64,000 nt of DNA from a bacterium (GCA_016708025.1 JADJGQ010000002.1:930001-994000); one strand, 5' to 3'; shown: positions 25,037-33,280, counted from the stretch's first letter. The notes: generated by a model from the letters alone, not told the origin. Numbers and translations are program-made.

Positions 25037-25140
25037 AGAGTGGGTTGCTTCGTCGCTGCGCTCCTCGCAATGACGGTGGGGGGGCCGAAGTGGAATCATC
25101 AGGTTGTTGAGGGGGAGAGGGATGAGGTTTGGCGGGAGAG
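25037..25140 (+). repeat. Family-2 short repeat plus G-rich spacer
   Basis: 25039-25073 is a full family-2 copy, followed by the spacer unit (25086-25137). This is the last copy of the array. Confidence 0.85.
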
Positions 25141-25255
25141 GTTTGGGGTTAGGGGAGCAACATCACCGCTTCTATTAATGGGGTCGGACCAAGGAGTGCT
25201 AGCGGTTGTCATACGGGGGGATGTTTGAGGACACAGATTGTGATCTCAAAGGCGG

Positions 25256-25335
25256 GGGGGCGGGTTGGATGCCCGGCGCGCCGCCGGTCCTATATGTAGG
25301 GGGGCGGAGTCAGGATCAGTAGCGAATGTGAGACG
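25256..25335 (+). repeat. 80-bp direct repeat, left copy
   Basis: The same 80 bases recur at 26110-26189 with about four differences (for example CCGGCGCGCC against CCGCCGCGCC). The two copies are in the same orientation and bracket the gene at 25491-26060. Confidence 0.9.
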
Positions 25336-25463
25336 GGACCCTCACCCGTCGCTCCGCGACACCCTCTCCCAGGGGGAGAGGGGAAAGAAGATGACCTAAG
25401 AAGGTGTCGAAACCTGCGCGTTGCGCACCGGCTCTGCCGGCAGGGGTTTCGACCTACAAGGCT
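25336..25463 (+). repeat. Widespread CCCTCACCC...GGGAGAGGG repeat and a shared 24-bp tag
   Basis: 25338-25382 carries CCCTCACCCGTCGC ... CCCTCTCCC-AGG-GGGAGAGGG, a hairpin seen in many genomes and again at 42626-42655. At 25440-25463 GCAGGGGTTTCGACCTACAA matches 27176-27199 on the other side of the island. Confidence 0.75.
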
Positions 25464-25490
25464 CAGGACCAAAAGACTCTGACTGATGAT

Positions 25491-26060
25491 TCAGATCTCG
25501 AGGATTTGGGCAGTGTGGTGTCGGGCCGATTCTGCTATGGCGATAGCGTGTACCGCGGGGTCAAAGGGTGACCATTGGGATGGTGTGTTGGGTGTCCGGG
25601 CGTGTTTGGCTGCGATGAGTTCGGTCACGGCGGTGACGTATAAAGGAATAGCCGATTCGATAAACTGCTGGGGGGAGTCGGGAACTGTTCGGGGGAGCGA
25701 CTTGCCGGTCTCGATGATAAAGAGTGCCTCCAAAGAGGGGAAGGTCACCACTACCTCCTGAACTTCGTCAGTGCGGTCACCACCGACGCCGACAATGTGA
25801 CAGTTGGATTTCAGCCACCGTTCCATATTCATCATGGTGACCTCAATCACTCTATCATAGAGTGCGGGACGCATGTCGAGGTTGGCAAAGCGATAGGTGC
25901 TGACCAGCAGGGCAAATGACCGGCCGAGAATATCCATCGTATCCTGGACCTGTAGGGGATGCCCGGATCGGATGAAGCTATTGACGACCGAGGCGGTCAA
26001 ATAGATGATGATATCTGACAGCTTTTCTGCTTTTGAGGCGGCCCGGATGCGATTGAACAT
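25491..26060 (-). CDS. Hypothetical protein between direct repeats
   Basis: 189 aa starting at ATG 26060, which has GGGAG 8 nt upstream; ATG 26066 is too close to it. The product is helical, soluble and without a recognisable motif (MFNRIRAASKAEKLSDIIIY ... RPALYDRVIEVTMMNMERWL). The two 80-bp direct repeats lie 156 bases beyond its stop and 50 bases upstream of its start. No function can be offered. Confidence 0.65.
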   Translation of the reverse strand: MFNRIRAASKAEKLSDIIIYLTASVVNSFIRSGHPLQVQDTMDILGRSFALLVSTYRFANLDMRPALYDRVIEVTMMNMERWLKSNCHIVGVGGDRTDEVQEVVVTFPSLEALFIIETGKSLPRTVPDSPQQFIESAIPLYVTAVTELIAAKHARTPNTPSQWSPFDPAVHAIAIAESARHHTAQILEI

Positions 26061-26109
26061 GATCATATCTCCCTGCGGGTAATCTAATGCCGCCCTGAAG
26101 GAAACGCAA

Positions 26110-26219
26110 GGGGGCGGGTTGGATGCCCGCCGCGCCGCCGGTCTTATATGTAGGGGGGCGGATTCAGGATCAGTAGCGAATGTGATACGAAGTCAGTGTG
26201 ACCCACCATGAACGGTGGG
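26110..26219 (+). repeat. 80-bp direct repeat, right copy, and family-3 palindrome
   Basis: 26110-26189 is the right copy of the direct repeat. 26202-26219 is CCCACC-ATGAAC-GGTGGG. Together they fill the gap between two minus-strand genes. Confidence 0.88.
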
Positions 26220-26239
26220 CCCGCTCGCTTTCTACTGCA

Positions 26240-26863
26240 TTACCAAATAGTAAATTCTCGCAAGGCAACATTGTTGGATGCCGCAACGGAATCAAGAGAA
26301 CGAATCACCGCAGCGTAGTCTGATTTAGATTCGATTGCGGCGAATCGTGAATCTATTTGTAGCTCAAATTCTTGATTAACGTAGGGTCGGCAAATCCTGA
26401 GACTCTGATTGTAGTGCACAATGGCCATGTTGACATAAGTTGCCTGAAGTAATCGCCCAAAAAAGAAGACGATTATCATTATTATCACTATAGTTAGGGA
26501 CCGAATCATCGCTTTGCCTGAACTCAAATTCTGCGAATCAGGCTTTTCAGCGAATCGTTCAACAAGCTTGCTCTTTGCCCAAGGTCCTAACAATGAAATC
26601 AAAATAAAGCCAGATATCGTGCCCATCAACATTGCTTCGACTTCGAGACTAGGGCTTTCTCTGAATCCTTTAGCAACGTCCTCATAGATTGACTGACTTA
26701 TACTACTTATACCGAAGGTGCCAACTGAAAGTAATAGTCTGCCGACCACGGAAAACAGCGGCTTGAATAGTAGATCCCAGATACCACTCCCAATTGCTCC
26801 AACAATAATAGCGCCAAGTATTCCAAAGAGCCATTTGGCGCGACTGGACATAACAATAGCCAT
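26240..26863 (-). CDS. Multi-pass membrane protein, unknown
   Basis: 207 aa, visibly A+T-rich. Transmembrane segments are seen at ~11-33 (WLFGILGAIIVGAIGSGIWD), ~80-96 (MGTISGFILISLLGPW) and ~122-140 (SLTIVIIMIIVFFFG), followed by a soluble ~65-residue domain. AGGAG lies 9 nt before the ATG. The family is not recognised. It belongs to a run of six minus-strand accessory genes (25.5-28.6 kb) whose codon use differs from the G+C-rich core. Confidence 0.65.
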   Translation of the reverse strand: MAIVMSSRAKWLFGILGAIIVGAIGSGIWDLLFKPLFSVVGRLLLSVGTFGISSISQSIYEDVAKGFRESPSLEVEAMLMGTISGFILISLLGPWAKSKLVERFAEKPDSQNLSSGKAMIRSLTIVIIMIIVFFFGRLLQATYVNMAIVHYNQSLRICRPYVNQEFELQIDSRFAAIESKSDYAAVIRSLDSVAASNNVALREFTIW

Positions 26864-26923
26864 GTGACAATACTCCTATACAAGGGCAGATACGTTACTG
26901 AAGAACATAAGAGCAACATCGTG

Positions 26924-27127
26924 CTAACGGGTTCTGTCAGCCCTGATTGAATTGACAATGTCCGTCCTAATCGCAATCGGATCAATGCTAACACTGATGA
27001 TTGTCTGGCAGAATGGACATACGTATCCGATGGTTTTCCATTCCACTCCGCTAAACGCAGACGAAGTCATTTCGGCCAAATTGACACGATTGAGCACTGC
27101 TTTACAGTGAGGGCATTTTCCAGACAT
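26924..27127 (-). CDS. Zinc-ribbon protein
   Basis: 67 aa from ATG 27127, with GGAG 6 nt upstream (an in-frame TTG at 27139 is less likely). Two CxxC knuckles, GKCPHCKA and YVCPFCQT, about 39 residues apart, form a zinc ribbon. A short helical tail follows. Such mini-ribbons often serve as nucleic-acid or protein adaptors; nothing here fixes which. Confidence 0.65.
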   Translation of the reverse strand: MSGKCPHCKAVLNRVNLAEMTSSAFSGVEWKTIGYVCPFCQTIISVSIDPIAIRTDIVNSIRADRTR

Positions 27128-27175
27128 GTGGGTCTCCAATTCTGAGAGAATATTGACTTACAAGCCCTCTCGGTG

Positions 27176-27199
27176 CAGGGGTTTCGACCTACAAGGCTG
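27176..27199 (+). repeat. 24-bp tag shared with 25440-25463
   Basis: GCAGGGGTTTCGACCTACAA followed by GGCT, identical at both sites. The copies bracket the first half of the accessory island. Confidence 0.75.
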
Positions 27200-27259
27200 C
27201 ATGGTTCCCTAATGTATCCAAGAAGGCTTCAATTGGATCTGGTCTTGAATTTGCAGTAC

Positions 27260-27664
27260 CTATATTTGTTTGATTGCTGAAGTCGGTTTATCCAAATCAA
27301 TTCGTACCAAATAACTACTGAGCACTTGACCTTGATGACTAAACAATGCCTTCAAAGTCCCGGGCCTTGGCAAAACTACACCGCTCAACCGCACAATCGA
27401 ACGTGTACCGCCGCGTTCACCAAATTCCAAGTGTAGCGGGCTGGTGAATATTAAGTCATCGTCTAGTCGCAGATCAATGCTGCAATCTACAGCCCGAACG
27501 GTATCGTTAGAGCGCTCAATAAGTGTAAGAATTGTCAATTGCGGTAGAAAAAGTGGTGAGCTATCAATAGCGATCCCATCGAATATGTTAATTACGGATA
27601 TTCGATTGGAATCGCGATCATGAATGACCTGTTCGGCTATCATCATGCTTGTTACGCTAATCAT
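27260..27664 (-). CDS. DUF6941-like hypothetical protein
   Basis: 134 aa from ATG 27664, with AAGGAG 7 nt upstream; the longer frame to 27760 lies inside the preceding gene. A compact beta-rich pattern, MMIAEQVIHDRDSNRISVIN followed by IFDGIAI and PQLTILTLIERSND, resembles the DUF6941 family (C/AE-v--D--snk-SviniF--i). The role of that family is unknown. The start overlaps the stop of the upstream gene by 8 nt, so it is the third gene of a tight operon. Confidence 0.6.
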   Translation of the reverse strand: MISVTSMMIAEQVIHDRDSNRISVINIFDGIAIDSSPLFLPQLTILTLIERSNDTVRAVDCSIDLRLDDDLIFTSPLHLEFGERGGTRSIVRLSGVVLPRPGTLKALFSHQGQVLSSYLVRIDLDKPTSAIKQI

Positions 27665-28124
27665 GTCTGATCTCCTTTGGAGAAACTGGCATAGAAATAA
27701 CACTATAAACAGAAGTTGTTGAAGAATCGGATCCGACTGGTCGAGAAGGTTCTCCGGCAACCTGAATGCGATGGGCGATTATCAATACTGGAGTCATTGA
27801 CTTCAAAACTAAGGACTTGACCTCGTTCCCCCATAGCAACTCGTTTGTTTCAAGAGCCTCAACTGCGCTGAGCAGTTCCCTCGAATATGGAAGATGACTT
27901 ATAACAACCAGCAAGACAATGGCTTTGACACGATTCATTTCGTCCCCTGAGTTGTCTTTGATCAGTTGATCAACAGCTTGTAGTAAGTCATTGGGTGCGA
28001 ATTGAGTTGAAATAGCTTGTACCCAGTCCTTAGCCCTAAGATGTCTAAAAACATAGCCGGGAATATTCGCCACAGCAAGTATGCTGGTCGCATCCTCTAT
28101 TTGAGAATCCGAAATTGCAATCAT
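27657..28124 (-). CDS. Hypothetical helical protein
   Basis: 155 aa, no signal peptide, mostly helical (ATSILAVANIPGYVFRHLRA, VDQLIKDNSGDEMNRVKAIV), with a Ser/Thr-rich C terminus. AGGA lies 7 nt before the ATG. It overlaps the upstream hydrolase-like gene by 4 nt and the downstream gene by 8 nt. It is not recognised; the coupling suggests a small complex made with its neighbours. Confidence 0.6.
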   Translation of the reverse strand: MIAISDSQIEDATSILAVANIPGYVFRHLRAKDWVQAISTQFAPNDLLQAVDQLIKDNSGDEMNRVKAIVLLVVISHLPYSRELLSAVEALETNELLWGNEVKSLVLKSMTPVLIIAHRIQVAGEPSRPVGSDSSTTSVYSVISMPVSPKEIRHD

Positions 28125-28621
28125 TTTTCAATCCTATAGTATTTTACAATGGTGTCAGGATATGGACAATGCGATTCCAAATGCACTACTTCTCCATATC
28201 CGCCCCACTTGCTTACCACCGTCGGAAGTCCTAAGTCGTTAGGTCCTTCAATCACAATACCCGAATGGTCGATATCAGACGTACCCCTTGCAATGTAAAC
28301 CACTATGTCTCCAGGTAAGGCTTCTTTACGAGGAATTTCCTTGTACTGATCGTCTTGGAGGATCCGATGCACGGCCTGAGAGTCAATAATTGTTGTTCTC
28401 CTAGCGGCAAACGTCAGCCCATGACAATTATAGATCAAACAAGGGCCAGTTCGAAAGATATTCTGACGATAGTCATCTTGGTACTTGGACTGACGCAAGT
28501 GCTGTCCATGAGATGGGCTGTCTAGGCATTGCAGGTTGGGAATTGGATGACCCAACCTTGTCTGAGTTACAATAGTCGAGGTATTGCTGTTAGTGTTTGA
28601 AGTGACAATAATGGCGTTCAA
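28121..28621 (-). CDS. Putative NlpC/P60- or CHAP-like Cys-His hydrolase
   Basis: 166 aa with a TTG start at 28621, supported by GGAGG 6 nt upstream. The core reads CLIYNCHGLTFAAR (candidate nucleophile C66), then LPGDIVVYIARGTSDIDHSGIVIEG (candidate H119), then VVSKWGGYGEVVHLESHCPY (candidate H147/H151). The order Cys, 'lpGDivvy', 'HsgIv', 'skWG..gevvH' fits papain-like NlpC/P60 or CHAP amidases. There is no signal peptide, so the target may be cytosolic or the protein may be exported by another route. It is first in a three-gene overlapping operon. Confidence 0.6.
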   Translation of the reverse strand: MNAIIVTSNTNSNTSTIVTQTRLGHPIPNLQCLDSPSHGQHLRQSKYQDDYRQNIFRTGPCLIYNCHGLTFAARRTTIIDSQAVHRILQDDQYKEIPRKEALPGDIVVYIARGTSDIDHSGIVIEGPNDLGLPTVVSKWGGYGEVVHLESHCPYPDTIVKYYRIEK

Positions 28622-28869
28622 TTAATTCCTCCCAATGTCATATACGAGCGACAATAATCAAAGATACGACTTCGTCTCATAATCTGCACGCACAATCTTG
28701 ATAACTACAAGGACCTTCGACCGAGTGACGACTAAGATATTGGATGGTAATGAGTTGCGCGCATCAGTACGAACTTCTTATCCTTGCCTTCTCGGTTTTA
28801 ACTTCGTATCTTTCTCAGTCCTATAATTGCAAAAAATAGTCACTCACCATAGAAGGGTAAAAGCCCCAG

Positions 28870-31305
28870 ATGGCATCACTCGAACGTCAAAAAGTTGAGA
28901 CCGTTTATCTCGAAGACGAAATGAAGTCGTCGTACCTCGACTACTCCATGTCCGTCATCACCAATCGCGCCCTCCCCGATATTCGCGACGGCATGAAACC
29001 ATCGAACCGTCGCATTATGGTCGCCATGAACGACCTGTCGCTCTATCCCGGACGGGCGCATCGTAAATGCGCCAAGATCTGCGGCGATACCTCCGGTAAC
29101 TATCACCCGCACGGCGAGCAGGTGGTTTACCCGACGCTCGTCCGCATGGCGCAGGATTTCAACATGCGCTATCCGCTGGTGGATGGGCAGGGGAACTTTG
29201 GGTCGATCGACGGCGACGACGCGGCAGCGATGCGTTACACGGAAGCACGCCTGACGCCGATCGCGGTCGAAATGCTTTTGGATCTGGATAAAGAGACAGT
29301 CGATTTCATGCCGAACTACGACAGCACGCTGCAAGAACCGAAAGTGCTGCCGGGGAAATTCCCGAACCTGATGTGCAATGGAACATCGGGTATCGCGGTC
29401 GGTATGGCGACCTCGATCCCGCCGCATAACCTTCGCGAGATAGCGCAGGCGATAGTGCGGGTGATCGACAAGCCGGATACGACGAATGATGATCTGCTGT
29501 CGATCGTGCCGGGGCCGGATTTCCCGACGGGTGGAATTATCATCGGTCACGACGGGATCCGGGATGCGTATCGTACCGGGCGCGGGCATATCCAGGTGAG
29601 GGCGAAAGCGCAAGTCGAGCATATGAAAAACGGGCGCGAGTCGCTCGTGGTGACGGAATTACCGTACCAGGTGAACAAAGCGAATTTGCTCGAGAAGATC
29701 GCGGATCTGGTGCGGGATAAAAAGCTGGAAGGGATATCGGACCTTCGCGACGAATCCGACCGCGACGGCATGCGGATCGTGATCGAATTAAAGCGCGACG
29801 CGCAGACCGAAGTAGTGCTGAATCAGTTATTCCAGCATACGACGATGCAGTCAACCTTCTCAGTGATCATGCTCGGGCTGGATAAGGGCGTGCCGAAGAT
29901 GCTGACGTTGCGTCAGTTGATCGATGCGTTTATCGAGCACCGGAACGAAGTGGTGGTGCGTCGGACACAGTATGACCTTCGGAAAGCCGAAGAGCGGGCG
30001 CATATCCTCGAGGGGTACAAGATCGCGCTGGATAATATCGACGCGGTGATCGCGTTGATCCGGAAGTCGAAAGATGTACCAACGGCGCGCGAAGGGTTGA
30101 TGTCGAAATTCAAGCTGTCCGAGATCCAGGCGAGCGCCATTCTCGAAATGCGCTTGCAGCGGTTGACGGGCCTGGAACGGCAGAAGATCGAAGAAGAGTA
30201 TCTTGAGTTGATCCGGAAGATCAGCGAATACAAGGCGATATTGGAATCGCCGGCGCTGCAGCGGAAGATCATTCGCGACGAGACCAAGGATCTGGAGAAG
30301 CGTTTCGGCGATGAACGTCGGACGGAGATCCAGGATGCGGTGGGAGAGTTCTCCGTTGAGGATCTGATCGCGGAAGAAGATATGGTGATCACGATCTCGC
30401 ACCAGGGGTATGTGAAGCGGTTGTCGGTGTCGATGTATCGCAAGCAGCAGCGTGGCGGGAAGGGTGTGATCGGGATCGAGACGAAGGAAGATGATTTCGC
30501 GGAACATCTGTTTATAGCGTCGACGCACGATTATATCATGTTCTTCAGCCGTCGCGGGAAGTGCTTCTGGGTGAAGGTGCATGAGATCCCGGTGGGCGGG
30601 AAGATGGCGAAGGGGAAACCGATCATCAATATGGTCGATATCGGCAAGGATGATGCGGTGGCGGCGTTCGTGCGGGTGCGCGAGTTCGCCGAGGATAAAT
30701 ATGTTGTGCTGGCGACCAAGCAGGGGACGATCAAGAAGACCTCGCTGGATGCATTCTCCAATCCGCGCAAGGCGGGGGTGAATGCGATCGATATTGAAGG
30801 TAAGGGGGATGATGCGTTGATCGGCGCGGCGATCACGGACGGGCATTTTGAGATCGTGCTGGCGACGCGCCAGGGAATGGCGATCCGATTCCCCGAAGAG
30901 AAAGTTCGCGCGATGGGACGTTCGGCCTACGGGGTGAAGGGGATCGAGCTGGATGAGTCGGATTACTGTATCGGCATGGTGGCGGTGAAGCGGGATTCGA
31001 CCCTGCTTGTGGTCACCGAGAATGGATATGGGAAGCGGACCTCGATCGAAGATTATCGCATGACGAACCGTGGCGGGAAGGGAGTCATCAATGTGAAGAC
31101 GACCGACCGGAACGGCGAGGTAGTGGCGATCATGGAAGTGCTGGATGAGGATGAGTTGATATTGATCACCAAGCGCGGGATCGCGATCCGGAGCGCGGTG
31201 AAGGATATACACGTGATCGGGCGGAATACGCAGGGGGTGCGGTTGATGTCGCTATCGGAGAACGATCTGGTGACGGATGTCGCGCGGGTGGTGGCGGAGG
31301 AATAG
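28870..31305 (+). CDS. gyrA: DNA gyrase subunit A
   Basis: Breakage-reunion subunit of gyrase, which introduces negative supercoils with GyrB. 811 aa. The catalytic Tyr is Y123 (AMRYTEARLTP), and the C-terminal pinwheel begins with the GyrA box QQRGGKG (in YRKQQRGGKGVIG), which separates it from ParC. At the quinolone-contact positions the sequence is HPHGEQVVYPT: Q84 and P88 replace the Ser83 and Asp87 of E. coli. The G+C-rich gene follows the A+T-rich island and ends in a strong terminator. No gyrB is adjacent. Confidence 0.97.
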   Translation: MASLERQKVETVYLEDEMKSSYLDYSMSVITNRALPDIRDGMKPSNRRIMVAMNDLSLYPGRAHRKCAKICGDTSGNYHPHGEQVVYPTLVRMAQDFNMRYPLVDGQGNFGSIDGDDAAAMRYTEARLTPIAVEMLLDLDKETVDFMPNYDSTLQEPKVLPGKFPNLMCNGTSGIAVGMATSIPPHNLREIAQAIVRVIDKPDTTNDDLLSIVPGPDFPTGGIIIGHDGIRDAYRTGRGHIQVRAKAQVEHMKNGRESLVVTELPYQVNKANLLEKIADLVRDKKLEGISDLRDESDRDGMRIVIELKRDAQTEVVLNQLFQHTTMQSTFSVIMLGLDKGVPKMLTLRQLIDAFIEHRNEVVVRRTQYDLRKAEERAHILEGYKIALDNIDAVIALIRKSKDVPTAREGLMSKFKLSEIQASAILEMRLQRLTGLERQKIEEEYLELIRKISEYKAILESPALQRKIIRDETKDLEKRFGDERRTEIQDAVGEFSVEDLIAEEDMVITISHQGYVKRLSVSMYRKQQRGGKGVIGIETKEDDFAEHLFIASTHDYIMFFSRRGKCFWVKVHEIPVGGKMAKGKPIINMVDIGKDDAVAAFVRVREFAEDKYVVLATKQGTIKKTSLDAFSNPRKAGVNAIDIEGKGDDALIGAAITDGHFEIVLATRQGMAIRFPEEKVRAMGRSAYGVKGIELDESDYCIGMVAVKRDSTLLVVTENGYGKRTSIEDYRMTNRGGKGVINVKTTDRNGEVVAIMEVLDEDELILITKRGIAIRSAVKDIHVIGRNTQGVRLMSLSENDLVTDVARVVAEE

Positions 31306-31367
31306 CAGGCGAGCCTGCACCGGTCCGCTTCGCGCTTAGCGAAGAGTAGAGATTGAGAATGAAATGA

Positions 31368-31399
31368 CCGCTGGTTCAGAGATGAGCCAGCGGTTTTTT
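31368..31399 (+). terminator. gyrA terminator
   Basis: An 11-bp stem, CCGCTGGTTCA (31368-31378) with TGAGCCAGCGG (31383-31393), with one G-U pair, is followed by six T. Confidence 0.9.
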
Positions 31400-31426
31400 G
31401 TTGGGGGAGAAAGGGAGCCGTCGGGT

Positions 31427-31445
31427 CACACTTCGAATCAAGGCG
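31427..31445 (+). repeat. Fragment of family-4 element
   Basis: CCGTCGGGTCACACTTCG matches the left part of the 88-bp element at 50799-50886. No right terminus is seen. Confidence 0.5.
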
Positions 31446-31461
31446 GATATTGGGGGCGGAA

Positions 31462-31566
31462 GGGGGGGGGGGGGGGGGGGGTCGGAGGGGGGGCCGCCGG
31501 GGGGGACCCACGGGCGGGGGGGGGGGGGGGGGGGGGGGGTTGGGGGGCGGGGCGGGGGGGGCCCCC
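31462..31566 (+). repeat. Poly-G tracts (20 and 24 G) in a G-only block
   Basis: 31462-31481 is 20 consecutive G and 31516-31539 is 24 consecutive G, with more G runs up to GGGGGGGG-CCCCCC near 31566. They lie in non-coding DNA after gyrA. They would form G-quadruplexes or be prone to slippage, and could also be an assembly error. Confidence 0.85.
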
Positions 31567-31697
31567 CAACAAGAGAGTTTGTTCGGGTCTCGACTTCGCT
31601 CGACCCGACGGTCCTTTGGACCGTATGTTGATATCACCTGTCTCCTCGAGCGGAGCCCGCCCTGAGTTCATGCTCAGGGACGAGAGGCGAAGTCACC

Positions 31698-31802
31698 GGG
31701 CAGACGGGGACGTCTGCCGCGCAAAGAATGGGTTGCTTCACCGTCCGGAGGGGAGAGGCTGGATGTAAGGGGAGAGCAGTGGCCGGACGGTTCGCAATGA
31801 CG
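31698..31802 (+). repeat. Family-1 (copy e) joined to long family-2 element
   Basis: Family-1 core at 31698-31728 is directly followed by a long family-2 element (31730-31802). Its inner arms ACCGTCCGG (31740-31748) and CCGGACGGT (31783-31791) are perfectly complementary, and its ends are GGGTTGCTTC and CGCAATGACG. Confidence 0.9.
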
Positions 31803-31813
31803 TACACCCAGCA

Positions 31814-31858
<45 letters not shown>

Positions 31859-32056
31859 GGGCGCTTGTATTTGGCGCGGCGCGGGCAGGCGCGGGTACGC
31901 AGGGACGGAGAATGAGCGACGGTTCATAGGTACGGTTTTACTCCCGAGGTGAGTATAGCGGATAGTGGAGTGATGAGTCAAGGTAGAAGTTCGGTGGATG
32001 TGGGTGTGGGCTGCTCAAAACTTGACGGGAGAGGAGAGGGTTGGTACTATGGCGGC

Positions 32057-32650
32057 ATGGCGCTAGACAGAAGAGTTCGACTGGAAGAGCCCGTGTTGAC
32101 CGGTGAACGGGTGCAATTGCGTATCCCCACGACTCGCGATTCATTGGCTATCGCCGATTATCTCCGGCGCAATCGGGAGTTTCATCGGGCGACCGATCCG
32201 GTCCGTCCGGATGAATGCTACACGTCGATGTACTGGAAGCGAGCGGTCCGGGTGATCAAGCGGGAGTTTCAGTTGGATGCATCGGTGCGGCTGATGCTGT
32301 ATCGGCGGGAGGATCCGAAACGGGTGATCGGCACGGTCAATTTCAATCAGATCGTGCGCGGTGTATTTCAGGCATCGTATCTTGGGTATGCGCTTGATGA
32401 GCAGGAAGAGGGGAAAGGGTTGATGTCGGAAGCGCTGCGAATCGGAATCGACTATATGTTTCGTGAGCGCAATCTGCATCGGATCATGGCGAACTATCTT
32501 CCGGAGAATACCAGGTCGGCGCGGGTTTTAGAGAAGTTGGGGTTTGTGGTCGAGGGGAGAGCGAAAGAGTATCTTCGGATCAACGGTCGCTGGCAGGATC
32601 ATATTCTGACGAGTCTGACCAACGTGGACTGGCGCCAGCCGACTATTTAG
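32057..32650 (+). CDS. RimJ/RimL-type GNAT acetyltransferase
   Basis: About 197 aa from ATG 32057. The opening VLTGERVQLRIPTTRDSLAI and the body GYALDEQEEGKGLMSEALRI, then HRIMANYLPENTRSARVLEKLGFVVEGRAKEYL with WQDHILTSL, are the hallmarks of RimJ-like N-alpha-acetyltransferases; RimJ acetylates ribosomal protein S5. The acetyl-CoA loop is EEGKGLMSEA. A longer frame to 31949 adds an unconserved leader. The SD is weak. The end overlaps the convergent SpoIIAA-like gene by 8 nt. Confidence 0.88.
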   Translation: MALDRRVRLEEPVLTGERVQLRIPTTRDSLAIADYLRRNREFHRATDPVRPDECYTSMYWKRAVRVIKREFQLDASVRLMLYRREDPKRVIGTVNFNQIVRGVFQASYLGYALDEQEEGKGLMSEALRIGIDYMFRERNLHRIMANYLPENTRSARVLEKLGFVVEGRAKEYLRINGRWQDHILTSLTNVDWRQPTI

Positions 32651-33044
32651 GATCTTTGTTGACCGTATCTTCGGTCACCCATTTCAACGCGTCAGCTTCA
32701 CAATCAAACAGCTTCACTTTGATCGTCCCTTCAAACGCATTGTGCAGGGCAATAAACATGCGGGCAGTGGAGGTATCTTTCCCTTTGGGAAAAACGGCGG
32801 CCCAACGTGAGGGGCCGGTGATATACTTGATCTTGGAGACGAAGACGCGAAAGCGATCGAGTTCGGCAAGGGTCCAGAGGAGGGTAGCCTGGGAGAAGTC
32901 GGCGATGGCATCCATTTCGCGTTGATAGGCGGGGTCATCGAGGACTTTCCGGATCTGGGTCATCACTTCATCGACCGTAATAGCACCCTGGTACTGGATG
33001 TTGACGAGTCGGCGTTCGGTGTCTATCTGGTAGTGGTGACTCAT
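32643..33044 (-). CDS. SpoIIAA-like protein, paralogue of 21302-21724
   Basis: 133 aa. It shares ITVDEV, LAELDRFRVFVSKI and FPKGKDTSTARMF with the product at 21302-21724, over essentially the full length. AGGA lies ~8 nt before the ATG. It is encoded alone, convergent with the RimJ-like gene (8-nt overlap). Two copies in one window without kinase or transporter partners suggest a lineage-specific family whose role is not known. Confidence 0.65.
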   Translation of the reverse strand: MSHHYQIDTERRLVNIQYQGAITVDEVMTQIRKVLDDPAYQREMDAIADFSQATLLWTLAELDRFRVFVSKIKYITGPSRWAAVFPKGKDTSTARMFIALHNAFEGTIKVKLFDCEADALKWVTEDTVNKDPK

Positions 33045-33280
33045 GTCCGGGTCCTAATGTTGACTAACTGGGTCAATATTTACGAATTTACGCGGAAGAA
33101 CAAGAGGAAAATGATAAGGTTTCATTTGGGCTTGAAATTGGCAAAGAAGGAGTGGTGGAGGGGCCAGGGAGGTCCAGCGGAGGGGAAGGGGGGGCATTTA
33201 GAAGGGGTTGAGGGGTTTTGAGGGGGAAAAGTGTTCCGGCAGGGGGGTGAGAATAGTGAGGTTGGGGGTGCAAATTGGTG

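Noticed and set aside
24072..25099. Overlapping long frames giving peptides such as CEERSDEATH
   Set aside because: They translate the family-2 repeat in all frames, have no ribosome binding site and no fold; only the ORF6N part (24665-25003) shows a real domain.
31364..31768. Gly-rich or Pro-rich open frames across the poly-G block
   Set aside because: They are the translation of homopolymer G; no start signal or non-repetitive part.
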